Notes: generated by a model from the letters alone, not told the origin. 18,534 bases of DNA from JTS-RE9 sp964649195 (GCA_964649195.1 CAZYPK010000103.1:1-18534), one strand, 5' to 3'. Positions 1-11,794 are shown, counted from the first letter of the stretch. Numbers and translations are program-made.

Positions 1-506
1 TGCTGATTACACTCTGTAGTCACAGGTTGGCCTTTATGCTTCAGTTCAATGCCTTCCCGCACTTCCAACGGTTCCCGCGATCATCGCCATCATCGGCCCA
101 TTGTCGGCGATTGCCCCGCTGGTGCTCCGCTTGTCGGGATTTGGTACAAACGGTTGTGGTTGCCGGTTTTCTCATGGCGGTCCAGGTGGGGGTGGTGTGC
201 CTTGGGTATCTTGCTTTACGGGGTCAAAAATCAAGAAACCCAAGACACCCCAAGAAACACACCCATTGTGGAAGGGTGTCGTCTTGGTGGGCCGGGGTTG
301 CCCGGAGATGCGGTTGTTGATGATGACTCAAGCCGCGCGGCGGCGGTGCATCATCAGACCGAATCCAATGACGCGCTTTTTCCATCGAACCCGATGTATC
401 CGAATTATTCTCGCCTACAATTATAAGTCGGTGGTTGCCGTGCATATCATCACTGTTCGTTGATGCACACCGTTTCGCAGTTTCACCGTTTCCACGGATG
501 CAATCC
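1..506. other. Non-coding leader region with short inverted repeats
   Basis: I see no convincing gene here. The open frames present are short, overlap each other in several phases and show no recognisable protein features. The stretch holds an imperfect inverted repeat (194-213 against 232-249, core CTTGGGTATCTTG versus CAAGAAACCCAAG) and a small hairpin (ACACCC at 259-264 with GGGTGT at 274-279). The sequence becomes AT-richer just before the first gene. A weak -10-like TACAAT lies at 416-421, but it has no good -35 partner, so I do not call a promoter. Confidence 0.5.
194..249. repeat. Imperfect inverted repeat (hairpin) upstream of the first gene
   Basis: The left arm at 194-213 contains CTTGGGTATCTTG. 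The right arm at 232-249 contains CAAGAAACCCAAG, which is its reverse complement apart from one base. GGTGT and ACACC extend the pairing at the outer ends, with a small bulge. A further copy of CAAGAAAC follows at 251-258. It could be a dispersed palindromic element or the terminator of a gene left of the window. There is no clear T-run, so I leave the role open. Confidence 0.5.
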
Positions 507-3500
507 ATGAAACCAATGGCTTATCCCCGGATGTCCGCCCGTCGCGCATGGCTGATCGTCGCGGCGTTCGCCGCGGCGCCGCTGGGCGGCGCGCTTGCCG
601 CCGAGCCGGTGCAGTTCAACCGTGACGTTCGACCGCTGCTTTCCGACAACTGTTTCGCCTGTCACGGTCCCGCCGACCAGAAGGCCAGGCTCCGCCTCGA
701 TGTCCGCGAGGATGCGATCAAGCTTCGCAGGGACGGCAGCGCGGCCATCGTGCCGGGCAAGCTGCGGGAGAGCGAACTGATCCGCCGCATCCTGGCGACG
801 GATGCGGATGAGATCATGCCGCCGCCCGAAGCCCACAAGACGCTCAAGCCCGAGCAGAAGACGCTGCTGGCGCGCTGGATCACCGAAGGCGCGACATACC
901 AGAAGCACTGGTCATTCGAAGCCCCGGTGAAGACGCCGCCGCATCAGGTCAAGGACGCGGGCTTCACGATTCGCAATCCGATCGACAGCTTCATCGCGGA
1001 TCGCCTTCGCCGCGAAAAGCTTTCCATGTCGAACGAAGCCGACCGTCCAACACTCATCCGCCGCGTCGCCTTCGCACTCACCGGCCTGCCGCCGACCATC
1101 GATGAAGTGAGCGCCTACCTCGCCGACACCGGCGACAAGGCCTACGAAAACATGGTCGATCGTTACATCGCTTCGCCGCGCTTCGGCGAGGAAATGGCGC
1201 GGCACTGGCTCGATATCGCACGCTATGCCGACACTCATGGACTGCACCTGGACAACGAACGACAGATGTGGGCCTACCGCGACTGGGTGATTCAGGCGTT
1301 CAATCAAAACCTGCCGTTTGACGAGTTCACCATTGCCCAGATTGCAGGCGACCTACTGGCGGCGGAACAGCGGCAGGAGCAGCAGGCCAAATCCGAAATC
1401 CGAAATCCCAAATCCGAAATGGACCTCCTCACCGCCACCGGTTTCATCCGCTGCGGCGTCACCACCGGCGAAGGCGGCTCGATCAACGACGAGTGGATTT
1501 TCCGCAACACCGTCGATCGCACCAACACCGTCGTGCAGACATGGATGGGCTTGACCGCAGGCTGCGCCGTCTGCCACGATCACAAGTTCGATCCCATCAG
1601 CGCGAAGGAGTATTACCAGTTGTACGCCTTCTTCGTTTCCGCCGCCGACCCCGCGCTCGACGGCAACGCCCTGCTCACCGCGCCTTCGATTCGCCTGCCT
1701 TCGGAGGAGGCGACGAAGAAGCTGGCCCAACTGGATGCGCAGATCGCCGTGAAACAGAAGGAACTGGATGATGCCGTCGCGAAGCTGGCGTACGTCGATC
1801 CCGCGACGGTCGAGCCCAGGCCGCCCGTTTCCGAATTTGAAACAGTCTGGTTCGATGACGACATCCCCGCCGGCGCCCGCATCAACGCCAGCCCCGGCCA
1901 TCCGACGCTTTATGTCACCGCGGAAAACGGCCAGGTTCTCAGCGGCAAACGCGCCCTCAAGCGAAAGCACGACGGCCTGACGCAGGATGTCATCGAAGGC
2001 GTCACCTCGATCGAAACGCCCCTCGACGGCAACATCTTCGTCCACGTCTTCATCGATCCCGCAGACCTCCCCAAATCCGTGATGATTCAGTTCCACACCA
2101 CCGGCTGGATTCACCGCGCGGTCTGGGGAGATTACGACGCCATTCAATGGGGCGCCGCCGGCACCACCCAGCGCGTTCACATGGGCGCTCTCCCCGAGGT
2201 CGGCAAGTGGGTCAAACTCGAAGTCGCCGCGGAAAAGATCGGCCTCAAACCCGGCGACAAAATCACCGGCTTCGCCTTCACGCAGTTCGCAGGCACCCTC
2301 TACTGGGACAAGGCCGGCTTCACCGGCAAGAGCGATCCCGCCGGCGATCCCCGGCGTTCGCTGCTCGCATGGTGGAATCAGCACAAAGGCAAGGATCTCC
2401 CCGGCGCTCCCAACGACATCAAGGCCATCGCCAAGGCGGGCCCCGACGGCAAGCACAATGATGACCAGAAGAAAAAGCTGCGCGACCATTACCTTCAGCA
2501 CGTCTGCCTCGACACCCAGCCGACGCTGGCGCCGCTCTCGAACGAACTGGCCGGCCTGCGCAAGCAGCACACCGATGTGAACAACACCATCCCCGGCACG
2601 TTCGTCTTCCGCGACCTCCCCAAGCCGCGCGACACGTTCATCATGCTGCGCGGCGACTACACGCAGAAAGGTGAGAAGGTTGAACCGGGCACGCTCGCCA
2701 TTTTGCCGCCGCTCAATAAGGAAGATTCCAACCGTCCCGCCAATCGGCTCGACCTGGCGCGTTGGATGGTTTCACCCGAGCATCCGCTCACTTCGCGCGT
2801 CGCGGTCAATCGGCTCTGGCAACAGTTCTTCGGCACCGGCCTGGTCAAGAGCAGCGATGACTTCGGCTCGCAGGGCGAAATGCCCAGCCATCCGCAACTG
2901 CTCGATTGGCTCGCCATCGATTTCCGTGAGCAGGGCTGGGATGTCAAGCGGCTCGTGAAGCTCATGCTCACCTCCGCCGCGTTTCGCCAGGAATCCCGGC
3001 TGACGCGCGAGCTGCACCAGCGCGATCCTGAGAATCGTCTTTACGCGCGCGGCCCGCGCTTCCGTCTCGATGCCGAGCAGATTCGTGACAACGTGCTGTT
3101 CGTCAGCGGCCTGATGAACCACACGATGGGCGGACGCGGCTCGATGCCTTATCAGCCGCCCAACATCTGGGAGCCGGTCGGCTTCACGGGATCGAACACG
3201 CGCAATTACCAGCAGCAGAAAGGTGATGCCCTGTATCGCCGGAGCATTTATGTTTTCCTCAAGCGCACCGCCCCGCCGCCGTTCATGGTGAACTTCGACG
3301 GCCCCGCGCGCGAGGCATTCTGTGTTCGCCGCGAGCGCAGCAACTCGCCGCTCCAGGCTCTGCAACTGATGAACGACGTGCAGCACTTCGAAGCGGCGCG
3401 TGCGCTGGCGCAGCGCATGATGACGCAGGCCGGCAGGACGCCGGAGGAGCGCATCGCCTTCGCGTATCAATCCGTGCTGTCGCGCCAACCCCACGCGGAT

Positions 3501-3692
3501 GAATTGGTCATCGTTCGCGACACGTTCGCATCGCACCTGAAAAAGTACGAAGCCGACGCCGAGGCGGCGAAGAAGGTCATTCACAATGGCGAATCGAAAC
3601 CGCTTGCCGACCTGCCCGCGCCGGAACTGGCCGCCTACACGATGATCGCCAACCTGATTTTCAATCTGGATGAAACATTGAACAGGAATTGA
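507..3692 (+). CDS. Exported PSCyt1-DUF1549-DUF1553 protein with an internal lectin-like module
   Basis: A predicted extracytoplasmic c-type cytochrome-like protein of 1061 aa, of a family expanded in Planctomycetota; its reaction is unknown. A basic N-terminus (SARRAW) and a hydrophobic stretch ending GGALAA form a Sec-type signal. The PSCyt1 domain has heme motif CFACH at residues 49-53, with Met104 in IMPPP as the possible second ligand. DUF1549 covers about 157-370, including a second CAVCH at 353-357. A beta-rich segment (about 445-605, with WDKAGF at its end) looks like an inserted carbohydrate-binding or jelly-roll module. DUF1553 covers about 747-1010, with typical SRVAVNRLWQQFFG. Residues 295-305 (KSEIRNPKSEM) come from a 7-bp tandem repeat. 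I chose ATG 507 because CGGA lies 8 nt upstream and the signal peptide follows; 435, 498, 516 and 531 are alternatives. The downstream DUF1501 gene probably belongs to the same transcript. Confidence 0.9.
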   Translation: MKPMAYPRMSARRAWLIVAAFAAAPLGGALAAEPVQFNRDVRPLLSDNCFACHGPADQKARLRLDVREDAIKLRRDGSAAIVPGKLRESELIRRILATDADEIMPPPEAHKTLKPEQKTLLARWITEGATYQKHWSFEAPVKTPPHQVKDAGFTIRNPIDSFIADRLRREKLSMSNEADRPTLIRRVAFALTGLPPTIDEVSAYLADTGDKAYENMVDRYIASPRFGEEMARHWLDIARYADTHGLHLDNERQMWAYRDWVIQAFNQNLPFDEFTIAQIAGDLLAAEQRQEQQAKSEIRNPKSEMDLLTATGFIRCGVTTGEGGSINDEWIFRNTVDRTNTVVQTWMGLTAGCAVCHDHKFDPISAKEYYQLYAFFVSAADPALDGNALLTAPSIRLPSEEATKKLAQLDAQIAVKQKELDDAVAKLAYVDPATVEPRPPVSEFETVWFDDDIPAGARINASPGHPTLYVTAENGQVLSGKRALKRKHDGLTQDVIEGVTSIETPLDGNIFVHVFIDPADLPKSVMIQFHTTGWIHRAVWGDYDAIQWGAAGTTQRVHMGALPEVGKWVKLEVAAEKIGLKPGDKITGFAFTQFAGTLYWDKAGFTGKSDPAGDPRRSLLAWWNQHKGKDLPGAPNDIKAIAKAGPDGKHNDDQKKKLRDHYLQHVCLDTQPTLAPLSNELAGLRKQHTDVNNTIPGTFVFRDLPKPRDTFIMLRGDYTQKGEKVEPGTLAILPPLNKEDSNRPANRLDLARWMVSPEHPLTSRVAVNRLWQQFFGTGLVKSSDDFGSQGEMPSHPQLLDWLAIDFREQGWDVKRLVKLMLTSAAFRQESRLTRELHQRDPENRLYARGPRFRLDAEQIRDNVLFVSGLMNHTMGGRGSMPYQPPNIWEPVGFTGSNTRNYQQQKGDALYRRSIYVFLKRTAPPPFMVNFDGPAREAFCVRRERSNSPLQALQLMNDVQHFEAARALAQRMMTQAGRTPEERIAFAYQSVLSRQPHADELVIVRDTFASHLKKYEADAEAAKKVIHNGESKPLADLPAPELAAYTMIANLIFNLDETLNRN
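1389..1420 (+). repeat. 7-bp tandem repeat AAATCCG, about 4.6 copies, inside a coding region
   Basis: The units are AAATCCG, AAATCCG, AAATCCC, AAATCCG and a partial AAAT, head to tail. Because 7 is not a multiple of 3, the array stays open and encodes the period-7 peptide SEIRNPK. It lies in the DUF1549 domain between QIAGDLLAAEQ and LLTATGFIRCG, a place where family members usually have a short loop. Arrays of this type recur in planctomycete genomes as I remember them, but that needs a search. Confidence 0.85.
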
Positions 3693-3704
3693 AATCGACC
3701 ATGC

Positions 3705-3790
3705 CAAGCCCGATGGCGAGTCCGCGAGCCGTCGGGATCGTGACCTCCTTCAATGCCCCCAAGGCTCGGCAGACCTCGCCATCGGGCTTG
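3705..3790. repeat. Palindromic dispersed element (family 1), copy pair A
   Basis: CAAGCCCGATGGCGAG at 3705-3720 is matched by its exact reverse complement at 3775-3790. The similarity continues inward with small indels (GCGAGCCGTCGGG on the left against CCGAGCCTTGGGG inverted on the right). The same sequence occurs as another inverted pair at 15769-15907. It fills the gap between the cytochrome gene and the DUF1501 gene and could fold in the mRNA. Confidence 0.85.
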
Positions 3791-3820
3791 AAAAAGCACG
3801 ATCAAAAACCCATGATTTTC

Positions 3821-3826
3821 AAGGTG
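3821..3826 (+). promoter_or_regulatory. Ribosome binding site that sets the DUF1501 start
   Basis: AAGGTG lies 6 nt before ATG 3833. This supports that start over earlier in-frame codons at 3689, 3701 and 3812; the first two would translate the dispersed repeat. Confidence 0.6.
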
Positions 3827-3832
3827 TTTTTC

Positions 3833-5320
<1,488 letters not shown>

Positions 5321-5355
5321 AAAAAGAAGATGCTTGACGCCCGGGTTCGGGATAA

Positions 5356-5401
5356 GAGCCGCGACTCAACGAGTCGCGGACGCGAACAGCCTGAAGGGGT
5401 G
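5356..5401 (+). repeat. Dispersed hairpin element (family 2), left copy
   Basis: It starts GAGCCGCGACTC and contains a perfect 9-bp stem (5359-5367 with 5371-5379) closed by an AAC loop. It ends in GGGGTG. About 46 bp match the inverted copy at 5476-5522, apart from scattered substitutions and a 1-nt gap. The stem base pairs that differ do so in a paired way. Confidence 0.85.
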
Positions 5402-5475
5402 ATCGAACGCGCCTTTTTTTCAGCGTCGATCGGCGCATGGTCGTTTTCGCGTCCCGTGATCCGCCGCGCGAGGGG

Positions 5476-5522
5476 CACCCCATTCTTGTCGCTCACGTCC
5501 GCGACGTGTTACGTCGCGGCTC
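5476..5522 (-). repeat. Dispersed hairpin element (family 2), right inverted copy
   Basis: On the minus strand it begins GAGCCGCGACGTAACACG and ends GGGGTG. The stem is a perfect 9-bp pairing (5499-5507 with 5511-5519) and the loop is the same as in the left copy (AAC, read as GTT on plus). It ends 16 nt beyond the stop codon of the WD40-cytochrome gene, so it will be part of that transcript if transcription runs on. Confidence 0.85.
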
Positions 5523-5537
5523 ACGCTTGCGCCGAAC

Positions 5538-8500
5538 TCAGGTTTTGGGCTTGAGCTTCGCGTACTCGCTCGCCAGGCCTTCGTGTTTCTGTTTCAGCGG
5601 GGCGACTTCCGCGACGGCCTTGTCGGCGGCGGCTTTCGCGGCGGCGGCATCGGCGGCGGACTGTTTGAGCGCCGGCTCCAGCGCGGCCAGTCGCTTGGGG
5701 TGTTCCTCCGCCGCGGCCTTGAGCTTGTTCAATGCCTCGGCTGCCGCGGTCAGCGCGGCCTGGGCCTGCGTCACCACGGCGGGCTGGGCGTTATGCGCCT
5801 TCTGCGCGGCCGTGACTGCCGCAACGGATTGATCCAGCGCCGCCCTCGCCTGCCCCATGGCGTCCGCGGCGGCCTTCACCTTCGGTTCGATCGATGCCGC
5901 GCCCTTCTGCGCCGCCTCGACGGAGGCCTGCGCATCCTCGGCGGACTTCTGCGCCTTCGCCGCCGCATCGGCAAGCTCGGCGGAATCCTTCATCGTCTCC
6001 GCGGCAGCCCTGGCCTTGGCCGCGGATTCGATCGCGCCCTTGGCGCTGTTCTGCGCCGCGGTGACGGCTTCGAGCGCGGCCTTGTGAACATTCATCACCT
6101 CGGCGTGAACCTTCACCGCCTGATCGAGTGCCGCCTTCTTCGCGGCGGCATCGCCCTGTTTGGCGGCCAGGTCGGCCTGCATCGCGTTCATGGCCGAGAC
6201 CGCGCCATCGAAGGCGGCCCTGGCCTTGTTCATCCCGTCGGTCCCGGCGGCAAACAGCGCGGGGACTTCGCTCATCGCCTTGCGAACGCCGTCGATTTCC
6301 GCCTGCGTTTTCGCGGCGATTTTCCGAAGCTCCTCCGCACGGGCGGCCAGGGCGTCGGCCTCGGCCTGCTTGCGCTCAAGCTCGGCGGCGGCGGCGAGCA
6401 CCTGCACGTTGAACTGCCCCGCACGCCACTTGCCCAGCGACCGGTCGATGGACGCGAGCTGCGCGGCTGCACCATCGGCCTGCGCCCTGGCGGCTGCGGC
6501 CGCTTCACCGGCGGCCTTGGCGGCCTGCTCGGCGCCGGGCGCCGCCTTGGCTGCGCCATCAGCGGCGGCGACGGAAGCGCGGTGCGCTTCGGCAGCCTGC
6601 TTCATGGCCGTATCTGCGGCGGCGAGCGCGGTGTTCGCTTCGCCCTGAGCCTTCTGCGCGGCGGCGAGGACGACGGCCGATTGATCATGTTTGTCTTTGG
6701 CGGCCTGCTGCGCGGTGTTTGCCGCATTCATCTGTGCAGCCGCTTCACCGGCCTGCTTTTTCGCGGCTTCCACAGCCGCGACGGCTTCCGCCAACTTCGC
6801 ATCGGCGGCCTGCTTCGCCTCGACCGTTGCGGGATGCTCCGGCTTGTCCTTGGCCGCTTCGACCGCGGCGGCGGCGGTGGCGGCGGCGGTTTCCACAACC
6901 TTGTGCTCCGCTTCTTTCGCGGCAAGTTCCTTCTGTTTCGCGGTGACTGCGACGGCGGCGGCGGCGACATCCTCATTGGCTTTCTTCAGTTCGGCCGCGG
7001 CCTGCTGCACCAAAGCCTGATGATTCTTCACATCGCCGCTGGCCTTGTCGCGCTGCGCCACGGCGGCGGCATGGTTCTGCTTCGAAGTGTTGAGCGCGGC
7101 CTCGGCATTCTTCGCGGCGGTCGCCGTGTCCGCCATCGCCTTGCGGGCCGCTTCCAGCGCCACGTTCATCTTGTTCGCGTTTTCAGCCGCCGCGTTCTGA
7201 GCCGCGATGAGCTGATCATGCTGCGCCTTGGCCGCGGCGCGGCGCTGCGTGTCGGCTTCGATGCGCTGCGCCAGCCTGGGCGGATTGGCTTCGAGCTTGC
7301 CTTGCAGCTTTCCATCGGCGGCGAGCCAGACGCGGACTTGGCCGGTCCAGTCCGCGCCGATGACGCGGGTGTGATCATGGGAAATCGCGGCGTGAAGGGC
7401 CATGTCGGGGAAGGCATCGAAGGCGCGTTGCTGGCCGCCGTTGGGGTCCCAGAGCTTGACGAGCTTGTCACGACCCGCGGAGACCAAGCGGGCATCATGG
7501 GCGAAGCGGACGGACTGCGCGCCGCCGCCATGCGCGCCCCAGTTGCGGACGCGGTTGCCGCTATTCATTTCCCAGAGCATGATCTGGGCGTCTTCGCCGG
7601 CGGTGGCGACGATGTTGGAATCATCGCGCCAGGCGATGTCGTTGACGGAAGCGGTGTGGGCCTTGAGGTCGTAGAAGGCGTTGCCCGACTGCGCCTCCCA
7701 GACATGGGCGCCGCCGTTGCGGTCGCCCGATGCCAGCAGCACGCTGTCGGGACTGAAGGCCAGGGCGGTGACCCAGTCGGTATGCTTCTTGATGGAGTAG
7801 GCCAGCTCGCCGGTGGAAGTGTCATAGACGCGGATGAGCTTGTTGGTGCCGCCCAGGGCGATGAGGGATTGATCGCTGGAGATGTCGGCGGCGAGAACCG
7901 CGTCATATTCATCGCCCACTTCGGTCACGCGCCTGCCGGTGGCGATGTCGTAGAGAACCGCCTTGCCGAGCTTGGCGCCGATGCCGCCGGCGACGAGCAG
8001 CATCCTGCCGTTGCGGGAGAACTTGATGACGTAAGGAAAGCCTTCGGGAAAAGGGAGGATGCCTTCGATGTCAAGCGTGTCGGTGTTGTAAAGAATGACC
8101 TGCCTCTGACCGGCGACGGCCACGAGCGGAGCCCAGGGACTGGCTGCCAGCGCGGTGATGGCGCCGGGCTTTTCAGTGGTGACGACCGGCTCGAGCAGCA
8201 GGTCGCCGCCGGGCATCGGCGGCGGACCATCGGGGCGGCCGGGGCCTGCCTTGACGGCCAGATCAAGCTTGGGTTTCTTGCTGGCGACGGCTTTGGAGCC
8301 GGTGTTTTCGAGGATGCCGCCGTCGATCCACTTCTTGATGACCGCCAGTTCCGCATCGGGAATCCTGGGCGACTTGGGCGGCATCTTCGGCTCTTCATCG
8401 TGATTCATCAGTTTGAAGAGCAGACTGCCCGCCGCATCACCGGCCGCGAGCGCCTCCCCGCTGCTGCCGCCGGCGGTGATGCCGATGTAGGTCGAGACAT

Positions 8501-8675
8501 CCAGATCGGACCGCTTGCGCTCGGCGTTGTGGCAGTTGAAGCAGTGATTGCGCAGGATGGGCACGACGTGGTCGTCGTAGGTCACCTTCGACTGTGCGAA
8601 GGCGAAGGATGAGGACAAGCCGACCGATGCGACGGCGACGAGGTGGCGGAGACGGATGAGACGATCTCGTTTCAT
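5538..8675 (-). CDS. Exported c-type cytochrome fused to WD40 propeller and Ala-rich coiled coil
   Basis: 1045 aa in three parts. A Sec signal (residues 1-27, ending FAFA) leads into a PSCyt1 domain with heme motif CFNCH at 45-49 and Met98 in KMPPK as candidate second ligand. After a Pro/Gly-rich linker (about 135-168), residues about 165-465 form WD40 repeats. I count seven terminal strands (ILYN, VLYD, RVYD, HVWE, MLWE, KLWD, RVWL), enough for a seven-bladed propeller. From about 468 to the end the chain is a very long Ala/Lys/Glu-rich coiled coil with no cysteine or aromatic core. Cytochrome-WD40 fusions are common in Planctomycetota next to DUF1549/DUF1501 genes; the job is unknown, perhaps a periplasmic scaffold. 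The start at 8675 has AAGGA 8 nt upstream. It is the last gene of the minus-strand train. Confidence 0.9.
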   Translation of the reverse strand: MKRDRLIRLRHLVAVASVGLSSSFAFAQSKVTYDDHVVPILRNHCFNCHNAERKRSDLDVSTYIGITAGGSSGEALAAGDAAGSLLFKLMNHDEEPKMPPKSPRIPDAELAVIKKWIDGGILENTGSKAVASKKPKLDLAVKAGPGRPDGPPPMPGGDLLLEPVVTTEKPGAITALAASPWAPLVAVAGQRQVILYNTDTLDIEGILPFPEGFPYVIKFSRNGRMLLVAGGIGAKLGKAVLYDIATGRRVTEVGDEYDAVLAADISSDQSLIALGGTNKLIRVYDTSTGELAYSIKKHTDWVTALAFSPDSVLLASGDRNGGAHVWEAQSGNAFYDLKAHTASVNDIAWRDDSNIVATAGEDAQIMLWEMNSGNRVRNWGAHGGGAQSVRFAHDARLVSAGRDKLVKLWDPNGGQQRAFDAFPDMALHAAISHDHTRVIGADWTGQVRVWLAADGKLQGKLEANPPRLAQRIEADTQRRAAAKAQHDQLIAAQNAAAENANKMNVALEAARKAMADTATAAKNAEAALNTSKQNHAAAVAQRDKASGDVKNHQALVQQAAAELKKANEDVAAAAVAVTAKQKELAAKEAEHKVVETAAATAAAAVEAAKDKPEHPATVEAKQAADAKLAEAVAAVEAAKKQAGEAAAQMNAANTAQQAAKDKHDQSAVVLAAAQKAQGEANTALAAADTAMKQAAEAHRASVAAADGAAKAAPGAEQAAKAAGEAAAAARAQADGAAAQLASIDRSLGKWRAGQFNVQVLAAAAELERKQAEADALAARAEELRKIAAKTQAEIDGVRKAMSEVPALFAAGTDGMNKARAAFDGAVSAMNAMQADLAAKQGDAAAKKAALDQAVKVHAEVMNVHKAALEAVTAAQNSAKGAIESAAKARAAAETMKDSAELADAAAKAQKSAEDAQASVEAAQKGAASIEPKVKAAADAMGQARAALDQSVAAVTAAQKAHNAQPAVVTQAQAALTAAAEALNKLKAAAEEHPKRLAALEPALKQSAADAAAAKAAADKAVAEVAPLKQKHEGLASEYAKLKPKT

Positions 8676-8683
8676 GAAGCGAA

Positions 8684-8688
8684 TCCTT
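8684..8688 (-). promoter_or_regulatory. Ribosome binding site of the WD40-cytochrome gene
   Basis: AAGGA on the minus strand, 8 nt before ATG 8675. It supports independent translation of this gene after the 78-nt gap from the small hypothetical gene upstream. Confidence 0.6.
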
Positions 8689-8753
8689 AAGAAACCCAGT
8701 GATACTCCAGAGCGATGCCTCTGTGATCAAACCCGGTCGGATGACTGACCCCC

Positions 8754-8951
8754 TCAGGCATCGGAGGCGTCCGTATCCACCTTCGACTTCCCTTGCCAGA
8801 TGCGACACCCGGAAAGCGCCTGCCTTTGGCGTGCATCCTCTGCCAGCTTGTGGAGGTCGTTGCCGAACTGCTCCAAGATCGAAGCACGTACGCGATGCAG
8901 GTCGCGTATGATCGATTCCGCATCGGCATCATCCGGTGGCATCGTCTTCAT
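8754..8951 (-). CDS. Small hypothetical protein, charged and helical
   Basis: 65 aa if started at ATG 8951, which has GTGGA 8 nt upstream; ATG 8942 is also possible. The core runs IIRDLHRVRASILEQFGNDL and then HKLAEDARQRQALSG. It resembles short helical proteins of unknown function that I associate with Planctomycetota and Cyanobacteria (pattern: I-x-E-I-H-x-I-R, F-x-x-D-L, R-Q-x-x-S-G), many of which sit near toxin-antitoxin genes. It lies between the BIG2-DUF1549-DUF1553 gene and the WD40-cytochrome gene on the same strand. The C-terminal tail after CRIW is low in features and may be read-through of a decayed end. I do not assign a function. Confidence 0.6.
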   Translation of the reverse strand: MKTMPPDDADAESIIRDLHRVRASILEQFGNDLHKLAEDARQRQALSGCRIWQGKSKVDTDASDA

Positions 8952-8973
8952 CGAACAATTCCACGAACTGAAT

Positions 8974-8996
8974 CGGGCCGGCACGGCCCGGCTCGC
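8974..8996 (-). repeat. Hairpin element (family 3), directly after a stop codon
   Basis: Read on the minus strand it is GCGAGCCGGGCCGTGCCGG and on. A 7-bp stem (8974-8980 with 8984-8990) closes a GCA loop (plus strand). It begins on the nucleotide after the TGA of the BIG2-DUF1549-DUF1553 gene. A near-identical copy follows the DUF1501 gene at 16016-16039. Confidence 0.8.
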
Positions 8997-11438
<2,442 letters not shown>

Positions 11439-11443
11439 GGCGA

Positions 11444-11794
11444 TTACCGTTCCTTTGATCCGAGCATCTGCAACAATTCACGTTCCAGGAGTTCGAGCTT
11501 CTCAGTCAATACATGCCAGACGACTTCAGGCTTCAATTCCGCGTAGCCGTGGACGAGTATGTGGCGAAAGTTGATGATTCGAAGGTACTCGCTGATGCCT
11601 GCGGCCATGTCGGGAAAACAGCGATTCAACTGAAACAAGGCTTCGCCGATGATCATCAATTCCCGTTCGACAGCGCGTCGAAACATCCGATCGTTTTCGT
11701 AATCCTGCCGCGTCTTCGTCGGCGCCAATTGCAGGAGATATTGGCACGAGTCGAGCATGTGCTCGAGGTACATCTCCGGATCACGCGGCGACAT
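11444..11794 (-). CDS. HEPN (DUF86/HepT-like) toxin, HEPN1
   Basis: 116 aa, all-helical, of the HEPN superfamily in its DUF86/HepT branch. The key motif RHILVHGY fits RX4HXY, the ribonuclease site of HepT toxins. In the characterised MntA-HepT system the Tyr of this motif is AMPylated by the partner nucleotidyltransferase, which silences the toxin. FMIIGEALFQLN-type helices (here LMIIGEALFQLN) are also typical. The ATG overlaps the end of MNT1 by 14 nt, the usual coupling of an MNT-HEPN pair. The stop lies 5 nt before the next cytochrome-like gene. The motif is intact, so I expect an active toxin held in check by MNT1. Confidence 0.88.
   Translation of the reverse strand: MSPRDPEMYLEHMLDSCQYLLQLAPTKTRQDYENDRMFRRAVERELMIIGEALFQLNRCFPDMAAGISEYLRIINFRHILVHGYAELKPEVVWHVLTEKLELLERELLQMLGSKER

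Larger units (their letters stand above)
5321..5537. other. Convergent spacer with inverted repeats and possible two-way terminator
   Basis: This gap separates two genes that run towards each other. It holds the two family-2 elements in opposite orientation. Between them lies a weak hairpin, GATCGAACGC (5401-5410) against GCGTCGATC (from about 5423), with seven T residues in its loop. The position suits transcription termination for both genes, but no classic stem followed by a T-tail was found. Confidence 0.45.

Noticed and set aside
27..508. Several overlapping small frames at the left edge
   Set aside because: They compete in different phases, contain the inverted repeats and show no protein features.
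1389..1420. CRISPR-like or minisatellite array
   Set aside because: The units are 7 bp and adjacent without spacers, so it is a simple tandem repeat within a gene.
3689..3832. A longer DUF1501 protein starting at a TTG that overlaps the stop of the gene before
   Set aside because: The added residues are the translation of a dispersed palindromic repeat, and a good ribosome binding site lies before ATG 3833.
5583..8612. A 1009-codon open frame on the plus strand opposite the WD40-cytochrome gene
   Set aside because: It is Gly/Arg/Leu-rich without domains and mirrors the Ala-rich codons (GCC, GCG) of the minus-strand gene, which has a signal peptide, a heme motif, a propeller and a ribosome binding site.
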